Origin: Candidatus Methanoplasma glyptotermitis
GTDB taxonomy: Archaea; Thermoplasmatota; Thermoplasmata; Methanomassiliicoccales; Methanomethylophilaceae
Direction of reading: 5' to 3'
NCBI GenBank assembly: GCA_031267895.1
Contig: JAIRYF010000034.1
Coordinates: 1-33,478, forward strand
Length of the DNA: 33,478 nucleotides
Shown piece by piece: positions 1 to 6,832 of the stretch; position 1 is the first letter of the stretch, and each line of letters starts with the position of its first letter. The notes beneath the pieces are model-generated. The model saw nothing but the letters and a program-made list of their open reading frames with translations, made no database searches and was not told the origin of the DNA. Made by a program: the position numbers and the translations under genes.

Positions 1-1800
1 ACCATTTTTGTAAACCTGGGCGGAGGAGGCGTATGCAACAGAAGTATATTCACCATGACCGGCGGTATAATCGGGGGTACGGAATCAGATCATGCGAATC
101 TATCATTCAACGGCGGAGGAGTGCACAACAGCGGTAAGGACAGTCTGTTTACGATGTCCGGCAATGCCGTGATTTCCGGAAATAAAGCGGAATATCACGC
201 CGGAGGCGTGTTCAACTATGCCACTTACTTCTCGACACATGCCACATTTGAAATGTCCGGCAATGCTGCGATCACAGGAAACACTTCGGGAGACTACGCC
301 GGAGGCGTGTGGAACGGCGACAGCCTGTTTACCATGAACGGCGGAGTGATCAGCGGCAACACGGCAACAAACTACGGCGGAGGTATTGTAAATCTCGACA
401 GCTCCGAGTTTACAATGAACGGCGGAGAAGTTTCCGGCAACAGCACAGGAATATACGGCGGAGGAATATTCAACTTATTCGGTTACGAGTTTACAATAAA
501 TGACGGTAAGATCAGTGACAACACCGCCGCTCGGGGCGGAGGTGTGGCCAACTACGAAGGTATATTCACGATGACCGGCGGAGAGATCAGCGGCAACAAG
601 GCAACCGGTGCCAATGCCAACGGATCCGGAGGCGGAATATATACGACGGATTTCTCTCAGCTTAAGGTGGCCGCGGGTGTAGTATTTTCGGGAAATACTG
701 CTCCGACTCTGAGAATACAAGATATAGCGGGTGATGCGGATATCGATGGGAACGGAGTGGCTGATGTTACTGATTATGCGAAAATAGGAAAGGTTGTATT
801 ATCAGAATTTATTCTCAGTGCTCTTTCCGGCAAGAATGCTCCGGCATACAACAACTATGATATCAACTATCCTGACCCCAACGGCGTTTACGCTGTGTAT
901 GTTGATATGGATCTCGACGGGGCGGGATCCGTTACCGCGAAGAACACTTCCGGCGAAACGGTATACGGCACTCTTACGAAGAATGGACACGTTCTTGTTC
1001 CGATTTCCGCAGCATCGGTAACATTCTCGGCGGATGCCGGGGAAGGTTACGTATTCTTGAAGTTCGTGATTGACGGGACGGACTTTGAAAATGATTCTGC
1101 TGTCTCCGTTACGGGGAATATGAATGTGACTGCGCAGTTCGTATCGGAATCTTCTCCGGCACCTCCCGTTTCCGGCAGCTATACGATTGTATCATCCGCA
1201 GGAGACGGTGCATCCATATCTCCTGTCGGAAACATCTCTGTCTCGGCGGGCGGGAATATGACGTTCGCGTTCTCGGCAAGATCCGGATACGAAATATCTG
1301 CGGTATACGCCGACGGTTCTTCCGTATCCTCAGAGGCATTAGCCTCCGGCACGTATACGTTCTATAACGTACAAAGCAACCACACCATCGAAGCAACAGG
1401 AACACCTTCTTCCGCACCTCCAGATTCTGGATCAGAAGGAGACGGTTTGGAATCCGGGGAAAGAACCACAGGGGGAGCCGTTCTGAATCTGGTATTTGCA
1501 CTGATAGCAATAGCTGCAGGTATTGTTGCCGTAGTTGCGGGGAGAAACCGTTCCGAAAAGAAAGACAGCAACGAAAGAAAATCAAAGAGATTCATTCCGA
1601 AGATTGTATCGCTTATACTGGGAACAGTATCTGTTATTGTATTCTTAGTAACTGGAGATATGAGTCTTACTGCTGCCGTTGCGGATAACTGGACTGTTCT
1701 TATGTTCATACTGGTGATTGCAACGCTTATCTCTGCTTTCGTCAGTTTCAGGTACAGGGAGGAAGGAGAGAACCCCGAAGACGGGAATGCAGATACGTAA
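1..1800 (+). CDS. adhesin-like beta-helix repeat surface protein, 5' end outside window
   Basis: The frame is open from the first base, so the N-terminus is missing; the first internal ATG is at 55. Residues 1 to about 225 are repeats of the form GGGV-N-(x)-FTMNGG-ISGN, the pattern of parallel beta-helix adhesins and polymorphic membrane proteins. A short acidic stretch (DGNGVADVTDY) follows, then two InlB-like beta repeats (about 300-380 and 385-465). The C-terminus is unusual for such proteins: after a Ser/Gly linker it has three hydrophobic segments (about 493-514, 532-551, 564-583) separated by a Lys/Arg-rich loop, so it is anchored by a small membrane domain rather than one helix. Stop is TAA, followed by a hairpin terminator. 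It probably sits on the cell surface; no binding partner can be deduced. Confidence 0.85.
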   Translation, partial: TIFVNLGGGGVCNRSIFTMTGGIIGGTESDHANLSFNGGGVHNSGKDSLFTMSGNAVISGNKAEYHAGGVFNYATYFSTHATFEMSGNAAITGNTSGDYAGGVWNGDSLFTMNGGVISGNTATNYGGGIVNLDSSEFTMNGGEVSGNSTGIYGGGIFNLFGYEFTINDGKISDNTAARGGGVANYEGIFTMTGGEISGNKATGANANGSGGGIYTTDFSQLKVAAGVVFSGNTAPTLRIQDIAGDADIDGNGVADVTDYAKIGKVVLSEFILSALSGKNAPAYNNYDINYPDPNGVYAVYVDMDLDGAGSVTAKNTSGETVYGTLTKNGHVLVPISAASVTFSADAGEGYVFLKFVIDGTDFENDSAVSVTGNMNVTAQFVSESSPAPPVSGSYTIVSSAGDGASISPVGNISVSAGGNMTFAFSARSGYEISAVYADGSSVSSEALASGTYTFYNVQSNHTIEATGTPSSAPPDSGSEGDGLESGERTTGGAVLNLVFALIAIAAGIVAVVAGRNRSEKKDSNERKSKRFIPKIVSLILGTVSVIVFLVTGDMSLTAAVADNWTVLMFILVIATLISAFVSFRYREEGENPEDGNADT

Positions 1801-1850
1801 TCAGACAAACGGAGAAACAAGCACACACGGAAACTCTTTCCGAACATAAT

Positions 1851-1887
1851 ACCGCAGGCATCGGCCTGCGGTCCTTTCTTTCTTTTC
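1851..1887 (+). terminator. hairpin plus T-rich terminator after the adhesin gene
   Basis: ACCGCAGGC (1851-1859) and GCCTGCGGT (1864-1872) form a perfect 9-bp stem with a 4-base loop, followed by a pyrimidine/T-rich run to 1887. It lies 50 bases after the adhesin stop. Archaeal termination mainly needs the T-run, so the hairpin may also protect the RNA end. Confidence 0.7.
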
Positions 1888-2130
1888 ATTAATTGAAAAG
1901 TACGGCCTTTTCCTATTTATCCTGATTTCGACAGTTGATTTTCTATTCTGTAAATTTGACAGAAAGGTTTACGATGATCGTCAAGGCATTCTCGTTCACA
2001 TCTCGGCCGTGTCTTTCGGGCCGGCGTAAGCTTTCCTGTCCGATTTCCAAAAATTGAAATTTCTCGAATTGCAACTGTTGAGTTCAGGTTTATCACCTTA
2101 GATATCCGTGTTTCAATTCCGAGACGGTCA
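1888..2130. other. intergenic stretch with no recognised gene
   Basis: AT-rich at first (to about 1970), then mixed composition. Reading frames on both strands are short and resemble nothing known to me. Together with the next feature it makes a gene-poor, probably decayed region of about 650 bases between the adhesin terminator and hepT. Confidence 0.4.
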
Positions 2131-2440
2131 TGTGGAAAGGTATGTTAATCGGTTCCCGAAGCTCATCGATACCGATGTTCACCTGTCTGAGATCGGGTCT
2201 CTTATCCCTTGAATCCTGAGTTCGACAGGTAATGTTTTTAGATGGGGTGTGGGCGGGGATACTGGCAGAAGGCAGAGGTGTCCCGAGCCGATCCGGTCAG
2301 CTGTGGCACGGACGGAATTCGGATCCGACCTCGGCATTTCATGATCGTTAATGATCTTGTACGCAACGGCAGAAGCGCGTTCTCCGCGGTCATGTTCTTC
2401 AGATCGCTCTCGGTCCGCATTCTGCATCTTAGCATGAATC
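2097..2440 (-). pseudogene. possible degraded transposase remnant
   Basis: On the minus strand, pieces in different frames look like the C-terminal third of an IS4-type transposase: TESDLKNMTAENAL, then AYKIIND in a second frame, then a third frame with NIGIDELREPINIPFHMTVSEL ending in TGA near 2097. No frame stays open across the region and no start, terminal repeats or target duplications are visible. The order of fragments fits a transposase end, but the match is by eye and weak. It could equally be chance reading frames in GC-rich decayed DNA. Confidence 0.25.
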
Positions 2441-2538
2441 ATCCGCGCCCGGGAACCTTCCGCGCGCGCAGACCGGGTTGTGCTCATATACAGTGACGAT
2501 CCGGACAGAACTCAGCGGATTCCCTGACGTTCGATACA

Positions 2539-2883
2539 TCAGGAAATATCCTGAAACATCTTATTGCAGTATCTCCTTAATCTGGGAATATCATCTCGGA
2601 TTATCATCCATATCCTGTTGCGGTCCATCCACTCATATCTGTGTGCTATGATATTTCTAAAACCGATAACAGCATCCCACTCGACTTCATTATATCTTTC
2701 CAACAATTCGCTGGATAATTTGTTAACGGTCTCTCCGATCTGTTGGAGACTCATATCTGTCGATCTCTGGTAACTCCTGTCTTCGTAATATATTTCGGCA
2801 TCATCACCGAATCTCTCGCAGTCAAAATCAATCTGATCACAGTACTTTATTATCCTTTCTATGTAGATGCGGTCATCTCTCAT
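2539..2883 (-). CDS. hepT: HepT-like toxin (DUF86 family HEPN ribonuclease)
   Basis: 114 residues, the usual size for HepT. HEPN-fold RNase toxins of this family cut RNA (reported for the tRNA 3' end) and are silenced by AMPylation of a tyrosine by their MntA partner. The diagnostic R-x4-H-x-Y motif is complete: RNIIAHRY near residues 76-83, providing catalytic Arg and His and the modifiable Tyr. The upstream mntA gene overlaps it by 11 bases (2873-2883) on the same strand, so the two are translationally coupled with the antitoxin first, the standard order. All key residues are present, so the pair appears functional. Stop TGA. Confidence 0.88.
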   Translation of the reverse strand: MRDDRIYIERIIKYCDQIDFDCERFGDDAEIYYEDRSYQRSTDMSLQQIGETVNKLSSELLERYNEVEWDAVIGFRNIIAHRYEWMDRNRIWMIIRDDIPRLRRYCNKMFQDIS

Positions 2884-3196
2884 AGATCAATACCTCATGT
2901 TCTCTTACCTTGCAGAGGTATTCCTCAGGTATGGAATCAGTAGGTATTATATCCACAGGCATACCCAACGCCCTTTCCAGGCGTACCATCAGAGCACAGA
3001 GGTCCATGTTCTCCAACCTATCGGCGTCTATGCGGACATCTACATCGCTCCTCGCATCCGCCTCCCCTCGTGCATACGAGCCGAATATGTAGGCGCGATC
3101 GATAGTGTCATAACATTGTATCAGCGGTATGATAACCTCTATCAGTTCTCCAAGCTCATATCTGGCAGCTATGATATCACCGGAGTGCCATCTCAT
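2873..3196 (-). CDS. mntA: MntA-type minimal nucleotidyltransferase antitoxin
   Basis: 107 residues. The motif G-S-x10-D-x-D that defines these minimal nucleotidyltransferases is intact (GSYARGEADARSDVDV, roughly residues 44-59), giving the glycine-serine ATP site and the two metal-binding Asp. By family knowledge it AMPylates HepT and neutralises it. The 3' end overlaps hepT by 11 bases. An AT-rich stretch just upstream (about 3210-3225 on the minus strand) could carry the promoter. The broken PIN gene on the other strand begins about 45 bases upstream, so this is a spot where toxin-antitoxin genes have come and gone. Confidence 0.88.
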   Translation of the reverse strand: MRWHSGDIIAARYELGELIEVIIPLIQCYDTIDRAYIFGSYARGEADARSDVDVRIDADRLENMDLCALMVRLERALGMPVDIIPTDSIPEEYLCKVREHEVLIYER

Positions 3197-3242
3197 TTGG
3201 GTTTCATAATGTTTACGGTATTATCGGAGGGGGACTGCACGC

Positions 3243-3418
3243 ATGGAGGAGATAAACGTTGCACGGGATGCAATAAAATAGACTGGGTCGACACGATCAT
3301 TGCATCGTATATCGACAACGGAAAGGTAATCGTCACCGAGAATGTAAAGGACTTCCCAACATCGGGGGAGTTTGAAGACAAGACCCTTACCGCCGATCAG
3401 ACCATGAATAGATGCTGA
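3243..3418 (+). pseudogene. truncated and frameshifted PIN-domain (VapC-like) fragment
   Basis: Residues IDWVDTIIASYIDNGK followed by VIVTENVKDF, ending with TGA at 3418, match the C-terminal half of PIN-domain RNase toxins (WvDaiIAa...G..lvT.NvkDF). A preceding helix, MEEINVARDAIK, lies in another frame (from ATG 3243) and joins the PIN part exactly if one A is restored in the A-run near 3274-3277. Only about 58 residues of a usual ~130 remain; the N-terminal half would have to lie where mntA now sits on the opposite strand. It is therefore a dead toxin remnant, not a working VapC. Confidence 0.5.
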
Positions 3419-3577
3419 TCCATCGTCTGCGGCAGAGTTGGACATGCGTTGCAGCTGTCGAGGTCTGAATTTTACCGGTACAGCTGTCCGCAGCGGACAC
3501 GGCATGCAGGATCCGCAGACCGACTTTTGATGTAATAACTGACACCTGAGAACCAGCTTCGCGAGCGGCCGGATGAG

Positions 3578-3650
3578 TGCGGATGCCGGGATTCGAACCC
3601 GGGTTATGGCCTTGGCAAGGCCAAGTGATAACCAGCTACACCACATCCGC
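3578..3650 (-). tRNA. tRNA-Gly (anticodon GCC)
   Basis: Read on the minus strand the acceptor GCGGATG (3650-3644) pairs with CATCCGC (3585-3579); discriminator A is at 3578 and CCA is not encoded. The D arm has the GCTGGTTA loop core, the anticodon arm is TGGCC-TTGCCAA-GGCCA with anticodon GCC, the variable loop has 4 bases and the T arm is CCGGG-TTCGAAT-CCCGG. All stems pair fully; length is 73 and there is no intron. Confidence 0.97.
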
Positions 3651-3671
3651 AATGTCACTCGCAACCTATTC

Positions 3672-3688
3672 TTTTCATATAAAGTTTA
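3672..3688 (-). promoter_or_regulatory. TATA-like promoter of tRNA-Gly
   Basis: On the minus strand CTTTATATGAAA is centred about 30 bases before the first tRNA base (3650), the expected TATA-box distance for an archaeal transcript starting at or near the mature 5' end. Confidence 0.6.
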
Positions 3689-3754
3689 TTGTCGGCACAA
3701 ATGTAAGTCTTTTTCAGGCTTCTCACTGTTTGGAATTTTTTCATGCTGCCAGCA

Positions 3755-5248
3755 TTATTTTTTGCGTTGACCCTGATAGAGAAAACTATTCTGATATCGG
3801 GGTTCGCAGGTTACGTTCAGGCCGAGACTTTTAAGAACAGAATCATCCACGGGGGGCAGTATTACGGATGAGTGCATCTCGCATCCCCTTAATCTGGGGA
3901 GCTGTTCCAGAGCCGCTTTGGCAACAGGGTCTGTCTGTGCGGATATAGACAGAGCGATCAGCATCTCATCTACATCCAATGCAGTGTCCCTGAAGCCGAG
4001 GTTCTCTGTTTTCAGTTTTTGGATCGGTTCCAGTATTCTGGGAGATATAAGTAAAATACTGTCGTCGAGACCCGCAATAGTTTTGAGGGCATTAAGTATC
4101 GCGGCGGAACCGGACCCCAGCAGCGAGGACGTCTTTCCCGTTATCACATTTCCGTCTTCCAATTCTATCCCGGACACCGGTATGTCTAAGACGTCGGCCG
4201 TCTTTTTCACTTCCGAAATGACTCTCCTGTCTCCGGGGCCGATGTCAGCATTTTTCATAAGGAATTCCAGTCTTGATACCATTTCATCCGATGCGGTTCC
4301 CTGCTTTCTGTCTTTAAGGAGATCATAGTAACGGCGTATTACTTCGAGACTTGCGGCTCCGGATACCACTGTATCGTCCGTTATGCAGTACCCGGCCATG
4401 TTAACTCCCATGTCGGTCGGCGATCGGTACGGAGATTCTCCGAGTATCTTTTTCAGCATAGAGTTCACCACAGGAAACACTTCTATGTCTCTGTTGTAGT
4501 TGACGGCCCTCTTTCCGTAGGCCTCAAGATGAAATGGATCGATCATATTGACATCGGCGAGGTCCACAGTCGCGGCCTCGTATGCCAGGTTTATCGGATG
4601 CTTGAGAGGTATGTTCCATATTGGGAATGTTTCAAATTTGGCATATCCCGCAGATACCCCTCTTTTATTCTCGTGATACAGCTGTGACAGGCATGTTGCC
4701 ATCTTTCCGCTGCCTGGTCCCGGGGCCGTTACCACCACGAGCGGCTTGCTTGTTTTGACGAATTCGTTTCTTCCGTATCCGGCATCGCTCACGATGTGCT
4801 CCACATTCAGAGGATATCCGTCAATCAGATAGTGCTTGTATACCTTGATATTCAGTGCCTTCAGTCTCTTCTCGAAGGCTATAGCGGCAGGCTGCGAGGT
4901 GTATTTGGTCATAACGACATTTTCCACGAACATTCCGCGTTCCCTGAACGAATCTATGAGCCTCAGCGTCTCCATGTCATAGGTTATGCCGAGGTCCCCG
5001 CGCATCTTGTTTTTCTCTATGTCACCGGCATTCACGGCAATGATGGCTTCGGCATTCTCCTTCATCCGCATGAGCATGCTTATTTTGCTGTCCGGTCTGA
5101 AACCCGGAAGCACCCTCGACGCATGGTAGTCGTCGAACAGCTTCCCGCCGAATTCAAGATACAGCTTCCCGCCGAACCTGCCGATACGTTCTCTGATATG
5201 TTCGGACTGTATCCTTATGTATTCCTCATTATCAAAACCCGATCTCAT
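3755..5248 (-). CDS. DUF1846 (UPF0371) family protein
   Basis: 497 residues, the normal full length for this family. The start MRSGFDNEEYIRIQSEHIRE and the central glycine-rich loop APGPGSGKMATCLSQLYHE (roughly 175-195, P-loop-like) are characteristic, as is the segment with LADVNMIDPFHLEAYG. Structures exist for bacterial members but the reaction is not established, and I do not assign one. The protein is soluble with no signal peptide. It is flanked by the tRNA gene (convergent space 3651-3754) and the divergent helicase gene. Stop TAA. Family call is confident; function is unknown. Confidence 0.88.
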   Translation of the reverse strand: MRSGFDNEEYIRIQSEHIRERIGRFGGKLYLEFGGKLFDDYHASRVLPGFRPDSKISMLMRMKENAEAIIAVNAGDIEKNKMRGDLGITYDMETLRLIDSFRERGMFVENVVMTKYTSQPAAIAFEKRLKALNIKVYKHYLIDGYPLNVEHIVSDAGYGRNEFVKTSKPLVVVTAPGPGSGKMATCLSQLYHENKRGVSAGYAKFETFPIWNIPLKHPINLAYEAATVDLADVNMIDPFHLEAYGKRAVNYNRDIEVFPVVNSMLKKILGESPYRSPTDMGVNMAGYCITDDTVVSGAASLEVIRRYYDLLKDRKQGTASDEMVSRLEFLMKNADIGPGDRRVISEVKKTADVLDIPVSGIELEDGNVITGKTSSLLGSGSAAILNALKTIAGLDDSILLISPRILEPIQKLKTENLGFRDTALDVDEMLIALSISAQTDPVAKAALEQLPRLRGCEMHSSVILPPVDDSVLKSLGLNVTCEPRYQNSFLYQGQRKK

Positions 5249-5319
5249 GTTAACGGGATTCGGGGATGGTCTCTGTTTCTAAAAAGTTATCTGACCGTAT
5301 CTGTCGCGGAGTCTTTAGG

Positions 5320-5334
5320 TAGTTATATATCATC
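5320..5334 (+). promoter_or_regulatory. TATA-like box upstream of the DEAD-box helicase
   Basis: GTTATATATCAT lies about 80-90 bases before the helicase ATG (5413). With start of transcription ~25 bases downstream this gives a 5' leader of roughly 55-60 bases, longer than for most genes here; such leaders are common for regulated RNA-helicase genes, but no regulation can be proven. Confidence 0.4.
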
Positions 5335-5412
5335 ACGGGGGATTAACAGTACCGAAACAGAGGTGTCTGCGTCAGAGTCGCAGGCGGTTTGGATTCGGAT
5401 CAGTGATGTGTA

Positions 5413-6825
5413 ATGATCTCAAAGTTCACAGATTTAGGGATATCTGAGGATATCGCAAGGGCGTTGAATGATATGGGTTGGGAGGAACCGACCCCGATTC
5501 AGACAGAAGCGGTCCCTCCGGGCCTCAGAGGCGCGGATATGTTTGCTCAGGCTCAGACGGGTACCGGGAAGACAGGAACATTCGGTTCGATAGTTCTGCA
5601 GAAGATAGAACCGAAAAACAAACTGCCGGCGGCTATCGTACTCGTTCCTACGAGAGAACTGGCCAACCAGGTCGCGGACGAGCTCACAAAAATTGCCAAA
5701 TACACCGGGCACGAGAGTGTCCCGATATACGGCGGAGCAAGCATAGAAGGACAAATCAAAAGGCTGGAGAATGGTGCCGATATCATAGCGGGAACACCCG
5801 GCAGGGTGAAGGACATGATAAACAGAGGCGTCCTGAATCTCAGCAACATAGAGATAGTCGTTCTGGACGAGGCGGACAGGATGCTCGACATGGGATTCAT
5901 AGAAGACATCGAGGATATACTGTCGTCAATGCCCAGAGAAAGACAGACAATGCTCTTTTCGGCGACGATGCCCGAGGACATAAAACGTCTGGCCAGCGAC
6001 TACATGAAAAAACCGAAGGAGATAAGTGTCTCGCGTGACGAGATGGTTCTCGACCTGACGAGGCAGTATTATATTTCGGTGGGAAGAAGGAATAAGTCAT
6101 GGGCTCTGACAAGAATCATAGACATCGACAGACCGAAAGCGATAATATTCTGCCAAACGAAGAAAATGGTGGATATTCTCGACGAGAGGCTGACTGATCT
6201 GGAGTACAAAGTCAAAGCGATCCACGGAGATATGCCGCAGTCGAAGAGGGAGAAGGTCCTCAAAGATTTCAAAGATGATAAAATACAGCTGCTGATTGCC
6301 ACGGATGTTGCCGCCAGAGGCCTTGACATAGACGATATATCGTATGTAATAAACTACGACATGCCCGAAGATGTCGATAACTACATCCACAGAATCGGAC
6401 GTACCGGAAGAGCAGGCAAAGAAGGAATAGCGATATCCTTCGTGACATCTGAAGAGGAGCATCTGATAAGGGAGTTTGAACTCAGAACCGAGATGAAGAT
6501 AGAAAAAAGGGATGTTCCGGAAGCCGAAGAGGGCACAAAGGATACTATCAGGAAAGTCGTCGACTATGATCAGATCTCCGATGTTTACGGGATGGTAAAG
6601 TTCCGGGTGAACCTCGGCAAAGATGACGGACTCGGCAAGGTAAGTCTGGCCGAGCATTTGATCAGAGCGGCGAGGATAAGAGATTTTGCGATAGGGAAGA
6701 TACAGATAGATCAGGACTCTTCCGTTGTCGAGGTGCACAGGGACTTCGGCAACAGGATGATGATGGATCTCCCCAAGATAAAATACAAAGGAAAGAGGGT
6801 CACCGTGAAAGTACTGCAGAACTGA
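5413..6825 (+). CDS. DEAD-box ATP-dependent RNA helicase with DbpA-type C-terminal RNA-binding domain
   Basis: 470 residues. Motifs in order: Q motif (GWEEPTPIQ, 22-30), motif I AQTGTGKT (47-54), Ia PTRELANQ (79-86), TPGR (128-131), DEAD (152-155), SAT (183-185), and the C-terminal RecA motifs ending in HRIGRTGRAGKEG (about 330-345). After ~395 a small domain (VKFRVNLGKDDG ... KGKRVTVKVL) matches the DbpA/CsdA RNA-binding fold that docks these helicases on structured rRNA. It unwinds or remodels RNA duplexes using ATP, probably in ribosome assembly or RNA decay. The gene ends 7 bases before the convergent ValRS gene end. Confidence 0.95.
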   Translation: MISKFTDLGISEDIARALNDMGWEEPTPIQTEAVPPGLRGADMFAQAQTGTGKTGTFGSIVLQKIEPKNKLPAAIVLVPTRELANQVADELTKIAKYTGHESVPIYGGASIEGQIKRLENGADIIAGTPGRVKDMINRGVLNLSNIEIVVLDEADRMLDMGFIEDIEDILSSMPRERQTMLFSATMPEDIKRLASDYMKKPKEISVSRDEMVLDLTRQYYISVGRRNKSWALTRIIDIDRPKAIIFCQTKKMVDILDERLTDLEYKVKAIHGDMPQSKREKVLKDFKDDKIQLLIATDVAARGLDIDDISYVINYDMPEDVDNYIHRIGRTGRAGKEGIAISFVTSEEEHLIREFELRTEMKIEKRDVPEAEEGTKDTIRKVVDYDQISDVYGMVKFRVNLGKDDGLGKVSLAEHLIRAARIRDFAIGKIQIDQDSSVVEVHRDFGNRMMMDLPKIKYKGKRVTVKVLQN

Positions 6826-6832
6826 TCTAAGA

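Noticed and set aside
2242-2496. Plus-strand frame of 84 codons
   Set aside because: Arg/Gly-rich composition without start signal or homology; opposite strand has better, though weak, transposase resemblance.
2867-3418. Plus-strand frame of 183 codons as one gene
   Set aside because: Its first two thirds are antisense to hepT/mntA and meaningless; only the last ~50 codons carry PIN homology, so it was reported as a fragment instead.
3485-3499. TGTCCGC-A-GCGGACA inverted repeat as a terminator or operator
   Set aside because: It lies in decayed intergenic DNA with no T-run and no gene it could serve.
3221-3664. Minus-strand frame of 147 codons
   Set aside because: It reads through the tRNA-Gly gene and the antisense of the PIN fragment; no protein-like conservation.
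4796-5413. Plus-strand open frame of 205 codons ending at the helicase start
   Set aside because: Mostly antisense to the DUF1846 gene; no recognisable protein features; its end covers the helicase leader and promoter.
6097-6738. Minus-strand open frame of 213 codons
   Set aside because: Antisense to the well-supported DEAD-box helicase.
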